From the NCBI GenBank assembly GCA_025057795.1, contig JANXEP010000072.1:1-28412 (forward strand): 28,412 bases of DNA. The letters are read 5' to 3'. Position numbers and translations under genes: made by a program. Below the pieces are notes generated by a model. That model was given only the letters and a program-made list of their open reading frames with translations, searched no databases and was not told the DNA's origin. Below are positions 16,151 through 24,336 of the stretch, one piece after another. The first letter of the stretch is position 1, and each line of letters opens with the position of its first letter. Origin of the DNA: Candidatus Bathyarchaeota archaeon (lineage in GTDB: Archaea > Thermoproteota > Bathyarchaeia > Bathyarchaeales > UBA233).

Positions 16151-17009
16151 AGAGCTTATCGGGCAAGCAATTCTGGTGCTGATATACGGTTTATCCTTCG
16201 GATGTATTCTCGCCATAATAAGTATTGGCTTATCCTTAACCTACGGGCTTATGAGGGTCCTCAACATCAGCCACGCAATACTTTATGCTCTAGGCGCCTA
16301 CATGTTATACACCATTATCGTCTATTTCAAGGGAAACTTTTTATACGGAATATTGGCTGCTATAGGTTTCACTGCGTTAATAGGATTAATAGAAGAAAAA
16401 GTTTTAATTAGAAGGTTGTACGGGAAAGATATAGACTTCTCCATTCTCATAACTTACGCGGTGGTATACATTGTAACAGACGTTATTAAAATTATCTGGG
16501 GGCTTGAACCAAAACCTGTTGCAGATCCTGTGGGAACAGCCATTCCTCTTCTGGGCATGAGCGTGCCAGCTTACAGAGTATTAATAATAGTGCTAACGAT
16601 AGCTGTGTATACTGCGCTAACATTGTTTCTCAAGAAAACCATGATTGGGAAAATAATTCGCGCCGGTCTTGAAGATCGCGAAAGTTTGCAAGCGTTGGGG
16701 ATAGATCCATCAAAATCTTTTGTTATAATGTTTGTGATTGGAAGTTCTCTAGCGGGTCTTGGGGGCGCTCTTTACGCGCCGATAATTATGGTCTTCCCTT
16801 ACATGGGACATGAGATAATTCCATTGACTTTCGCTACTGTAGTAACAGGTGGTATAGGCAGTTTAAAGGGTTCGCTTATAGGTGGGATCATACTGGGCTT
16901 GAGCGCTTCAATTGGCGCCTTTGTATATGGACCTATAGTTCAAGCAATGCCCTTTATCGCAATGCTCATTGTGCTGGCAATCAAGCCAGGCGGCATTTTT
17001 GGCGAGTAA
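16134..17009 (+). CDS. livH: ABC transporter permease, LivH-type
   Basis: A 291-residue membrane protein, about eight helices. Family features: GLSFGCILAIISIGLSLTYG and LNISHAILYALGAYM at the N-terminus, coupling loop RAGLEDRESLQALGIDPSKS near residue 180, and ASLAGLGGALYAP-like helix SLAGLGGALYAP after it. It pairs with LivM to form the pore. The start may be GTG at 16134, or TTG at 16143, which would place GAGGGGTGA at 16129-16137 at ideal spacing; both overlap the end of livM, suggesting translational coupling. Confidence 0.92.
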   Translation: MNLLFEELIGQAILVLIYGLSFGCILAIISIGLSLTYGLMRVLNISHAILYALGAYMLYTIIVYFKGNFLYGILAAIGFTALIGLIEEKVLIRRLYGKDIDFSILITYAVVYIVTDVIKIIWGLEPKPVADPVGTAIPLLGMSVPAYRVLIIVLTIAVYTALTLFLKKTMIGKIIRAGLEDRESLQALGIDPSKSFVIMFVIGSSLAGLGGALYAPIIMVFPYMGHEIIPLTFATVVTGGIGSLKGSLIGGIILGLSASIGAFVYGPIVQAMPFIAMLIVLAIKPGGIFGE

Positions 17010-17010
17010 A

Positions 17011-17020
17011 CTTTTATAAG
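17011..17020 (+). promoter_or_regulatory. Putative TATA box, leaderless start of the molybdopterin enzyme gene
   Basis: CTTTTATAAG sits 26-35 bases before the ATG at 17046, the distance expected when transcription starts at or next to the initiation codon. No ribosome site is visible in between (CATTTTTAAACCTTTATCC), so this gene may be expressed as a leaderless transcript apart from read-through of the livMH transcript. Confidence 0.5.
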
Positions 17021-17045
17021 AGCGCGCATTTTTAAACCTTTATCC

Positions 17046-19193
17046 ATGTCTAAAAAAATTAAAATCGTTAGAACAATATGCCAAGGCTGCCATTGTGAGT
17101 GCGGTGTTCTTGTTACTGTTGAAGACGGGAAGGTAACAAAAATTGAGGGCGACCCTGATCATCCGATGAACCGCGGTTTCATATGTGTAAAAGGAAGAGT
17201 GTACCATGAGGTTGTACATCACCCAGACCGTTTAAAGCATCCATTGAAACGTGTCGGTGCAAGAGGGGAAGGTAAATGGCAAAGGATAACCTGGGATCAA
17301 GCCCTGGACGAGATAGCCCAAAAGCTTACCGAGATCAGAGAAAAATATGGGCCGGAAGCCATAGCCACTATACACGGCACTGGTCCAAGACCTACAAAAC
17401 AGTCTCTCCCAATGCTCTTATACTCCTTAAACAGTCCAAACAGAGTTGACGTTGACCTCCATATATGCTATGTTCCATCATTCGTTGCTGAAATTTGTAC
17501 ATACGGCACATCCATAACGCAGGAGATTGGTCCCGACTACCTAAACGCCAATTGCGTCTTAGTGTGGGGTGCAAACCCGCTTGCCTCCCACCCTGCCAAA
17601 GGCAAAGAAATTGTAGAAACTAAAAAGAAAAAAGACGCGAAGCTTATAGTTGTTGATCCACGTAAAACTCCACTTGCCGCGATGGCCGATTTGTGGCTGC
17701 AGGTGAGGCCTGGAACAGACTGTGCTTTGGCTCTCGGCATGTTAAATGTAATTATCGAGGAAAACCTTTACGACAAAGATTTCGTAGAGAAATGGTGCTT
17801 TGGTTTTGACAAACTTAAAGAACATGTGAAAAATTTTCCGCCAGGAAAAGTTGCTGAAATCACGTGGGTGCCCGCTGAGGATATACAGAGAGCCGCCAGG
17901 CTGTATGCAACAACCAAACCGGCTACGCTTCACCACCGTGTTGCCATCGAGCACAACATTGGATCAGTTCAAACAATTCGCGCCCTTGCCATAATGATTG
18001 CAATAACTGGAAACATAGATGTGAAAGGAGGAAACTTGCTTCCTACACCAGTAAAAGGGTTTAAATATTCCTCAATGCTTCAGGGACTCGGCGAATTTCG
18101 ACCAGACCCTGAGGTAGAAAAGAAGCGTATAGGTGCCCGTGAGTATCCTCTAATATCCGGACCTGAAAGCGTTGTTCCGCCGTTTGTTCACGGGCCCCTC
18201 TTCATTGACACATTACTGACTGGTAAGCCTTACCCGGTAAAGGCGTTAATATGTGCTGGAGGAAACCCCGTTGTAAATTTGCCAAATACCAGAAGGGTTT
18301 GGGAAGCGTTAAAGAAACTGGAACTGCTTGTGGTTATGGACTTCTTTATGACCCCAACTGCTGAACTTGCCGATTATGTTCTTCCAGCTACCACGTGGCT
18401 CGAAAGAGACGAATGCTGCGATATGATGTACACAAACTATATTTCTGCAAGACAAAAGGCAATAGAACCATTATACGAGTGCTGGGACGACATGAAAATG
18501 GCTATAGAGCTTGTGAAAAGAATTCCATGGGCAAATAGGAAATTCCTTCCATGGAACAGCGTGGAAGAATTCAACGAATGGAGACTAAAGGACGTCGGCA
18601 TAACCTTCCAAAAGTTTAAGGAAAAAGGAACGATAATTGCACCATTAAAATACAAAAAGTACACGGAGACAGGTTTCAAGACACCGACTGGAAAAGTGGA
18701 GTTGTACTCCACAATCTTTGAGAAGTATGGGTACGATCCATTGCCAACATATCAAGAGCCCCCGGAAAGTCCAATAAGCACACCTGAACTCATGAAAGAA
18801 TATCCCTACATACTTATAACTGGTGGTCGTCACGTTGAATACTTCCACTCTGAGGGTAGACAGATCCCCTCTCTCAGAAGGCTTGTGCCAGAACCGGAGG
18901 TGGAAATTCATCCAGAAACTGCAAAAAAGCTACAAATAAAGGATGGCGATTGGGTTTGGATAGAAACCCCTCAAGTTAAGGGCGAAAGGGCAAAGTTTAA
19001 GGTTAAATTAACGGAAAACATTCACCCATTAATCATTCATACGCGGCATGGTTGGTGGTTCCCTGAAAAACCACCCCCGGATCACGGTTGTTTTGATTCC
19101 AACATCAACGTAGCGTTGTCTGGAGAGTTCAGAGAACCTATTTGCGGCTCCGTTCCGATTAGAGGCACTCTATGTAAAGTATATAAAGTTTAA
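17046..19193 (+). CDS. Molybdopterin oxidoreductase family enzyme, acetylene-hydratase-like
   Basis: A 715-residue DMSO-reductase-superfamily enzyme with one [4Fe-4S] cluster (C12, C15, C19, C47) and a bis-MGD binding body; C141, in HICYVPS, is the expected Mo/W ligand. From memory, several stretches resemble Pelobacter acetylene hydratase strongly: WDQALDEIA near 83, ADLWL and YDKDFVEKWC in the middle, and TPTGKVELYS plus YGYDPLP near 550-580. Ligand Cys141 has the same number in both. Acetylene hydratase has catalytic Asp13 right after its second cluster Cys; here that position is His16, so the reaction is probably different. No twin-arginine signal, hence cytoplasmic. No electron-transfer subunit is next to it, compatible with a non-redox enzyme. 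It is nested between livH and livG. Confidence 0.88.
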   Translation: MSKKIKIVRTICQGCHCECGVLVTVEDGKVTKIEGDPDHPMNRGFICVKGRVYHEVVHHPDRLKHPLKRVGARGEGKWQRITWDQALDEIAQKLTEIREKYGPEAIATIHGTGPRPTKQSLPMLLYSLNSPNRVDVDLHICYVPSFVAEICTYGTSITQEIGPDYLNANCVLVWGANPLASHPAKGKEIVETKKKKDAKLIVVDPRKTPLAAMADLWLQVRPGTDCALALGMLNVIIEENLYDKDFVEKWCFGFDKLKEHVKNFPPGKVAEITWVPAEDIQRAARLYATTKPATLHHRVAIEHNIGSVQTIRALAIMIAITGNIDVKGGNLLPTPVKGFKYSSMLQGLGEFRPDPEVEKKRIGAREYPLISGPESVVPPFVHGPLFIDTLLTGKPYPVKALICAGGNPVVNLPNTRRVWEALKKLELLVVMDFFMTPTAELADYVLPATTWLERDECCDMMYTNYISARQKAIEPLYECWDDMKMAIELVKRIPWANRKFLPWNSVEEFNEWRLKDVGITFQKFKEKGTIIAPLKYKKYTETGFKTPTGKVELYSTIFEKYGYDPLPTYQEPPESPISTPELMKEYPYILITGGRHVEYFHSEGRQIPSLRRLVPEPEVEIHPETAKKLQIKDGDWVWIETPQVKGERAKFKVKLTENIHPLIIHTRHGWWFPEKPPPDHGCFDSNINVALSGEFREPICGSVPIRGTLCKVYKV

Positions 19194-19228
19194 AAACGGG
19201 AATCGACATGTGAAAGAGGTGAAGATGC

Positions 19229-19990
19229 ATGGGTAGTGAAGTGCTTATTGAAACACAGCAGCTAACAAAGAGTTTCGGTGGACTAGTAGCTGTAGACGAT
19301 GTAAACTACCAGTTATTTGAAGGAGAAAAATGTGGAATCGTAGGTCCGAATGGTGCGGGTAAGACTACCCTAATCAATCTCATTTCTGGATACTTGAAGC
19401 CTACGAAGGGAAGGGTCTTATACTGCGGTAAAGACATAACAAAACTCAAGCCCTTTAAGAGGGTGGAACTTGGCATTGTCAGAACTTTTCAATTGGCATC
19501 CCTATTCTTAAACATGAGCGCCTTGGAAAACGTAGCGATAGCCGTTGCACGCTTTTCCAAAAATTACGAGAGCAAAGGAAAACGATTTCTTTCACCATTG
19601 CTGGATTCAGACATACAAGAAAAAGCCTACAAGCTTTTAGAGATGACGAAGTTGGACTGCGTGGCAGATTGCCCTATAGCTTCTCTTCCATATGGCAACA
19701 GACGCAAAATTGAAGTTCTCATGGCTCTCGCCCAAAATCCAAAAGTAATATTGTTTGACGAACCCTTCGCGGGTTTAAGTGAGCCGGAGATTAATGAAAT
19801 AACGAGGCTCATTGAGAAACTATGTAAAGATAGGACCATGATAATGGTTGAACACAAAATAACAAAACTTCAAGAAATCGTTGACAGGCTTAGCGTAATG
19901 TATGAAGGGAAGCTTATTGCTGATGGAAGGCCAAAGGATGTAATAAACGACCCAAAGGTTCAGGAATTGTATTGGCGATATAAAGAGTAA
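19229..19990 (+). CDS. livG: ABC transporter ATP-binding protein, LivG-type
   Basis: A 253-residue ATPase. Walker A GPNGAGKT (39-46), Q-loop around VRTFQLASLF, signature region LPYGNRRKIE (LivG proteins carry a YG variant in place of LSGGQ), Walker B VILFDEPFAGL and switch His in MVEHK. The ATG at 19229 is 6 bases downstream of GAGGTGA (19216-19222). It works with LivF on the LivHM pore. It is separated from livH by the 2.1-kb molybdopterin enzyme gene. Confidence 0.94.
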   Translation: MGSEVLIETQQLTKSFGGLVAVDDVNYQLFEGEKCGIVGPNGAGKTTLINLISGYLKPTKGRVLYCGKDITKLKPFKRVELGIVRTFQLASLFLNMSALENVAIAVARFSKNYESKGKRFLSPLLDSDIQEKAYKLLEMTKLDCVADCPIASLPYGNRRKIEVLMALAQNPKVILFDEPFAGLSEPEINEITRLIEKLCKDRTMIMVEHKITKLQEIVDRLSVMYEGKLIADGRPKDVINDPKVQELYWRYKE

Positions 19991-20005
19991 GGTTGTGATT
20001 TTAAC

Positions 20006-20686
20006 TTGTTAGAAGTAAAAGATGTAGACATAGCTTATGGGTCTGCCCTAGCGGTTACAAAAGCCACCTTAACCGTCAATAAAAATGAAACCGTAGTTAT
20101 CGTTGGACGAAACGGAGCTGGGAAAACGACACTTCTCCGAACAATTGCCGGTTTCCTGAAACCCGTTAAGGGAACTATAGTGTTTAATAGAGTTGAAATC
20201 ACGAAACTTACACCTCACCAAATTGCGCGTTTAGGCATCAGATACGTCATACAAGAAAAAAGAGTTTTTTCAGATCTAACTGTACGCGAAAACCTGGAAC
20301 TTGCAGCTTACGCAACTGGTGACTGGGACGGAATCAATAGAGTTTTGGAATTTTTCCCACGTCTAAAGAAACTTTTGAACAACAAGGCTAGAGGTTTAAG
20401 TGGTGGAGAGCGTCAAATGCTCCTTTTGGCAAGGGCGATGATAGGTGACTTGAAGCTTCTGATGATAGATGAGCCCACAGAAGGGCTTGCACCAGCCTTC
20501 GTTGAATTTATTCAAAAAGTTCTTGAAGATTTTAAGGCGAAAACTAGCATGATAATTGTGGAGCAAAATTTGCCATTAGCTTCAAAGCTTGCGGACAAAA
20601 TTTACGTAATGAAAGAAGGCAAGATAGTCTACGAGGAAGCCGACAAAGGAAACATTAAAAACATTAAATTCAAAGATTACCTCTAA
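20006..20686 (+). CDS. livF: ABC transporter ATP-binding protein, LivF-type
   Basis: A 226-residue ATPase slightly shorter than usual LivF. Walker A GRNGAGKT (34-41), signature LSGGERQML, Walker B LLMIDEPTEGL, switch His replaced by Gln as usual for LivF (IIVEQNLPLA). TTG at 20006 starts the protein directly at the first strand and has GGTTGTGAT upstream; 15 bases separate it from livG. Last gene of the transporter set. Confidence 0.94.
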   Translation: MLEVKDVDIAYGSALAVTKATLTVNKNETVVIVGRNGAGKTTLLRTIAGFLKPVKGTIVFNRVEITKLTPHQIARLGIRYVIQEKRVFSDLTVRENLELAAYATGDWDGINRVLEFFPRLKKLLNNKARGLSGGERQMLLLARAMIGDLKLLMIDEPTEGLAPAFVEFIQKVLEDFKAKTSMIIVEQNLPLASKLADKIYVMKEGKIVYEEADKGNIKNIKFKDYL

Positions 20687-20722
20687 CCATCATCGTCCTT
20701 CTGTGCATCTATAATAGAAAGC

Positions 20723-20733
20723 TTTTTATTTTT
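20723..20733 (+). promoter_or_regulatory. Putative TATA box for the M24 gene
   Basis: TTTTTATTTTT, 32-42 bases before ATG 20765, with CGTGATG as a possible ribosome site. The T-run could equally end the livF transcript. Another candidate is CTATAATAG at about 20710-20718. Weak. Confidence 0.35.
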
Positions 20734-20764
20734 ACATTGCAGAGTTCGCTTGTCGTGATGTACC

Positions 20765-21994
20765 ATGAGCTTTGGAACAGTCGGAACTGACGTTATGGAA
20801 CGCGTAAACTGGGCTCGTATGCGCGAGGAGAGAAAGCAAAAAGCCTTGCAAGCCATGAAGGAAGTGGGACTTGGCGCAATACTAACGATGTACGAGGAAA
20901 ATATCCGATATGTTTCAGCAACACATGGACCAGAATGGACCAAAACCATACCTGGCTTAAGATGCGCTTTGATTCTGGCAGATGGCGACGTAGTGGTTTA
21001 CGAACAGGGAGATAACAGATACCACATTATGAGGCATTGTCCTTGGATTAAGAAGGAGAACATCCGCTACGCATATACCTGGACAAAGGGCGCTGCGGGT
21101 CCAGCAAATGAGTATCAAGCAAAGAAACTAATAACCAGCGTGTTAAACTACATGAAGGAGCATGGTGTTTCAGATTTACCCTTAGGAGTGGATTTCGCAG
21201 ACATAAATATGCTAAAAGTCTTTAAGGAACTGAACGTTAACTGGACTGACGGCTTAAAGCCTTTGCTGGAGGCAAGAGCTGTCAAAACAAACGACGAAAT
21301 AGAGGCACTGAAAATCGCCGCTGCAATAGCGGACGCTGCTCACTATGAGGCTACACGTATATTGAGGCCTGGAATAAGAGAGAACGAAGTCGTAGCTCAT
21401 CTCATGAAATATGTGATGTCAATACCTGGTGTGGAGCATATAGAGAACTTCATATGCGTTTCAGGCCCGAACTCTTGGCCAAACTGGCGTACCTTTACTG
21501 ATAGAATGATAAGATATGGCGACCTTGTCTTAATAGATTTAGTTTTGGTTTGGAATGGCTACTTTACATGCCACTACAGAACCTACTGCGTCGGGAGACA
21601 ACCAACCAAAGAGCAGAGAGAGGCATACCAACAAGCTTATGATTGGCTGTATGAGGCAATTAAAACCATAAGGCCTGGAATAACTACGAAAGAAATAGCT
21701 ATGAAATGGCCTACAGCGAAGGAAATTTGGAGCTACGAGTCTGAGGACGAGGCCGCAGCTAACCTGTGGGGTCATGGTTTAGGGCTTTCTCACTATGACC
21801 TTCCAGTGGTCTCTAGGATTTTCTCATTAGATTATCCATACCCAATAAAGAAGAACATGTTCTTTGCTGTGGAAACCCAACAAGGAAAAATGTTCGAGTG
21901 GGGAACAAGAATAGAGGAGGAAGTATTGGTTACGGACACCGGTTACGAGGTTGTTACCAAGTTTCCATCGGAAGAAATAATCGTTGTGGGATAG
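20765..21994 (+). CDS. M24 family protein (Xaa-Pro peptidase/creatinase fold)
   Basis: A 409-residue protein with the N-terminal creatinase domain (about 15-165) and C-terminal pita-bread domain (about 175-405). Of the five metal ligands of M24 peptidases I can place D258 (LVLIDL), H337 (GHGLG), E370 (FFAVE) and E384 (RIEEEVLV). The bridging Asp normally in SDxTRT is replaced: the aligned stretch reads TCHYRT with Cys269. Prolidase-type two-metal catalysis is thus doubtful, and a creatinase-like or lyase-like role on a small C-N or C-S compound is possible. It starts 78 bases after livF and is probably functionally linked to the transporter. ATG 20765 is preferred to internal Mets because the N-domain needs it. 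Confidence 0.87.
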   Translation: MSFGTVGTDVMERVNWARMREERKQKALQAMKEVGLGAILTMYEENIRYVSATHGPEWTKTIPGLRCALILADGDVVVYEQGDNRYHIMRHCPWIKKENIRYAYTWTKGAAGPANEYQAKKLITSVLNYMKEHGVSDLPLGVDFADINMLKVFKELNVNWTDGLKPLLEARAVKTNDEIEALKIAAAIADAAHYEATRILRPGIRENEVVAHLMKYVMSIPGVEHIENFICVSGPNSWPNWRTFTDRMIRYGDLVLIDLVLVWNGYFTCHYRTYCVGRQPTKEQREAYQQAYDWLYEAIKTIRPGITTKEIAMKWPTAKEIWSYESEDEAAANLWGHGLGLSHYDLPVVSRIFSLDYPYPIKKNMFFAVETQQGKMFEWGTRIEEEVLVTDTGYEVVTKFPSEEIIVVG

Positions 21995-22012
21995 CGTCAG
22001 TTCTCACAGAAA

Positions 22013-22021
22013 CTTTATATA
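22013..22021 (+). promoter_or_regulatory. Putative TATA box for the DRE-TIM synthase gene
   Basis: CTTTATATA in the 83-base gap after the M24 gene, 57-65 bases before the TTG start; the expected transcript would start near 22045 and include GGAGGGGT. Good sequence match. Confidence 0.5.
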
Positions 22022-22077
22022 CCCTCCTTTTTCCTTTTCTGGAATCAATTAATAAATGAACATTTGGAGGGGTAGGA

Positions 22078-23295
22078 TTGAGTGAACCGTGGAAAACGGA
22101 TAAATGGTTCATAAGCCACTATAATTTCATCGAGGAAGTTAGGAAAAATCTAAAGCTTCCAGAAAAAGTTGTTATACACGACATAACTCTCCGGGACGGA
22201 GAGCAGCAAGCGAACGTAATTTTTAGGAAAAATGAGAAAGTAAAGATTGCTAGAATGTTGGATGAGGCGGGTGTGCAGCGAATCGAGGCTGGAATGCCGG
22301 CAGTTTCAAAGCAAGAAATGGAAGCCGTTAAAGCAATAGCTCATGAAGGGCTAAGCGCCAAAGTGTTTGCATTTGCAAGGTGCATGAAGAACGACGTGGA
22401 TCTCGCGTTGAAATGCGATGTTGACGGTGTTGTGATGGAAATCCCCTCAAGCGATCATTTACTGTCCTATGCCTACGGATGGCCTGAAGATAAAGCTGTT
22501 AAACTGGCCGCTGAAGCAACAGCCTATGCCGGGAAACATGGATTGCATGTAGCCTTCTTCACCATAGACTCTACGAGGGCAAAGTTTGAAACATGCTGGA
22601 GACTGATAAACACTGTCGCCGTTGAGGGCCATATGGATTCATTGGTCGCTGTGGATACATTTGGTGTTTGTTCACCGCAAGCAATCTACTACTTTGTCAG
22701 CAAACTTAAAGAAAAAGTTGGTAAACCACTTGAAATCCACTGCCACAACGACTTCGGATTAGCTGTGGCAAACACAATTTCAGCCGTAACTGCAGGCGTA
22801 GAAATAGTTCATACAACCGTGAACGGCATAGGCGAAAGGGTGGGAAACGCCTCTCTGGACGAGGTTGCCATGGCCCTTGAACTCCTATATGGAGTTAGGA
22901 CTGGAATAAGATTCGAAAAACTCCGTGAGTTATCAAAGCTTGTGGAAAAATTGTCACGTGTAAAGATGCCGCCCAACAAGCCGATAGTTGGCGATAACGT
23001 GTTCACAACAGAGTCTGGAATAATAGCTGGATGGTGGGCACGTCTCGAAAAGCTGAATATGCCGTTGGAAATGTTCCCGTTCCTGCCAAGCTTCATTGGA
23101 CATGAGAGAGTAAGAGTTGTCTTAGGAAAGAAAAGCGGAAAAGACTCTATTGTGTATAAGTTGAAGGAGCTTGGGTTAAAGGCGCCTGAAGATAAGGTTG
23201 ATCAAATTCTTGAAATGGTAAAGACATACGCGGAAAAGAAGAAACGTGTTCTAACGGACGAAGAGTTCAGAGAGATTGTCAAAAAGGTTACATGA
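22078..23295 (+). CDS. DRE-TIM metallolyase family synthase (homocitrate/isopropylmalate synthase-like)
   Basis: A 405-residue protein of the HMGL-like family. It has the DRE-type motif TLRDGEQQ with R39-D40, the metal site H221-x-H223-N-D (EIHCHNDFGLA), and NGIGERVGNASLDEV, a loop characteristic of homocitrate and 2-isopropylmalate synthases. The LeuA regulatory domain is absent, so feedback control by leucine is unlikely. Such enzymes condense acetyl-CoA with a 2-oxo acid; a lyase or other 2-oxo acid substrate cannot be excluded. TTG at 22078 follows GGAGGGGT closely. The next genes, a 2-hydroxyacid dehydrogenase and an alcohol dehydrogenase, run on the same strand. Confidence 0.88.
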   Translation: MSEPWKTDKWFISHYNFIEEVRKNLKLPEKVVIHDITLRDGEQQANVIFRKNEKVKIARMLDEAGVQRIEAGMPAVSKQEMEAVKAIAHEGLSAKVFAFARCMKNDVDLALKCDVDGVVMEIPSSDHLLSYAYGWPEDKAVKLAAEATAYAGKHGLHVAFFTIDSTRAKFETCWRLINTVAVEGHMDSLVAVDTFGVCSPQAIYYFVSKLKEKVGKPLEIHCHNDFGLAVANTISAVTAGVEIVHTTVNGIGERVGNASLDEVAMALELLYGVRTGIRFEKLRELSKLVEKLSRVKMPPNKPIVGDNVFTTESGIIAGWWARLEKLNMPLEMFPFLPSFIGHERVRVVLGKKSGKDSIVYKLKELGLKAPEDKVDQILEMVKTYAEKKKRVLTDEEFREIVKKVT

Positions 23296-23349
23296 ACAAA
23301 AGCTAAAAGTCAATAAGCCTAAACTGTCCAGAAATGATAGGGGATCTTC

Positions 23350-24336
23350 TTGAGCAAAAATACAAAGTTTAAAGTCTTGATAACAGAAGCTATGCCGCTA
23401 ATAGCGGAAGAGAAAAAGATTCTGAGTAAGTACGCGGATATACAAGTAGCAAAAAACACAGATGAGGACAATTTAGCGATGGAAGCGAGAGACGCAGACG
23501 TTATAATGGTTGTCTACGCAAAAATTACAGAGAGAATAATAAACTCAGCGACAAAGTTGAAGGGAATAGTCAGATACGGGATAGGCGTTGACAACATAGA
23601 CCTTAAAGCAGCCTCTAAAAGGAAGATTCCCGTCGCAAATGTGCCTGACTATTGTATTGGGACCGTGGCAGACCATGCCTTCGCGCTTCTCTTAGCCTTG
23701 AACAGGAAGTTATTGCTGGCTGACAACACTCTAAGATATGGCAATTGGGGAACTTGGACGTCCCCCTCTCCGAAACTCATGGGCGTAGACTTAGAAGGGA
23801 AAATTCTAGGCCTTATCGGAATAGGAAAAATTGGATCAGCTGTGGCTGCTAGAGCTAAAGGCTTTGGCATGAAAGTTATTGCCTATGATCCCTACATTCC
23901 AAAAGAAGCAGCTGAAAAGCTGGGCATAGAACTAGTCGACATTGAAACTCTTCTAAAAAACGCAGATTTCATTTCCATTCACAGTCCATTAACCAGCGAA
24001 ACCCGCGGGATGATAGGTGCGAAGGAACTTAAACTAATGAAAAAAACAGCTTACATAATCAACACGGCGAGGGGGCCAATCGTACAGGAGGAAGCACTTT
24101 ACAAGGCGTTAAAAAACGGGTGGATCGCGGGGGCAGGCTTAGATGTGTACGAGAAAGAGCCTCCAGACAAGGATAACCCCTTATTCAAACTTGAGAACGT
24201 GGTGCTAACGCCTCACATAGCCTATTACACTCAAGAAGCTATATGGCGGCTTGAAATGACCGCCGTTGAGGAGGCAATACGCATTTTACAAGGGCAAATC
24301 CCCAAAAACCTTGTCAACAAGGAGGCTTTCACTTGA
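23350..24336 (+). CDS. D-2-hydroxyacid dehydrogenase (CtBP/SerA-like)
   Basis: A 328-residue NAD-dependent dehydrogenase. Rossmann motif GIGKIG (157-162), Asp180 after beta-2 (VIAYDPY) indicating NAD, and catalytic R241 (NTARGP), E270 (YEKEPP) and H289 (LTPHIAYY). The substrate-domain segment NVPDYCIGTVADHA is like that of the C-terminal-binding-protein branch. It lacks the C-terminal ACT domain of long 3-phosphoglycerate dehydrogenases, so it is more likely a glycerate, glyoxylate or other 2-oxo acid reductase. Start TTG at 23350, weak ribosome site (ATAGGGGAT). Its stop overlaps the start of the next gene by four bases. Confidence 0.92.
   Translation: MSKNTKFKVLITEAMPLIAEEKKILSKYADIQVAKNTDEDNLAMEARDADVIMVVYAKITERIINSATKLKGIVRYGIGVDNIDLKAASKRKIPVANVPDYCIGTVADHAFALLLALNRKLLLADNTLRYGNWGTWTSPSPKLMGVDLEGKILGLIGIGKIGSAVAARAKGFGMKVIAYDPYIPKEAAEKLGIELVDIETLLKNADFISIHSPLTSETRGMIGAKELKLMKKTAYIINTARGPIVQEEALYKALKNGWIAGAGLDVYEKEPPDKDNPLFKLENVVLTPHIAYYTQEAIWRLEMTAVEEAIRILQGQIPKNLVNKEAFT

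Noticed and set aside
17046..19193. Formate dehydrogenase or thiosulfate reductase identity for the Mo enzyme
   Set aside because: The residue after the ligand Cys is Tyr rather than the His of formate dehydrogenases, no electron-transfer or membrane subunits adjoin, and long stretches recall acetylene hydratase instead.
20765..21994. Calling the M24 protein creatinase or Xaa-Pro aminopeptidase outright
   Set aside because: Four metal ligands argue against creatinase, and the missing bridging Asp argues against a standard peptidase; only the fold is safe.
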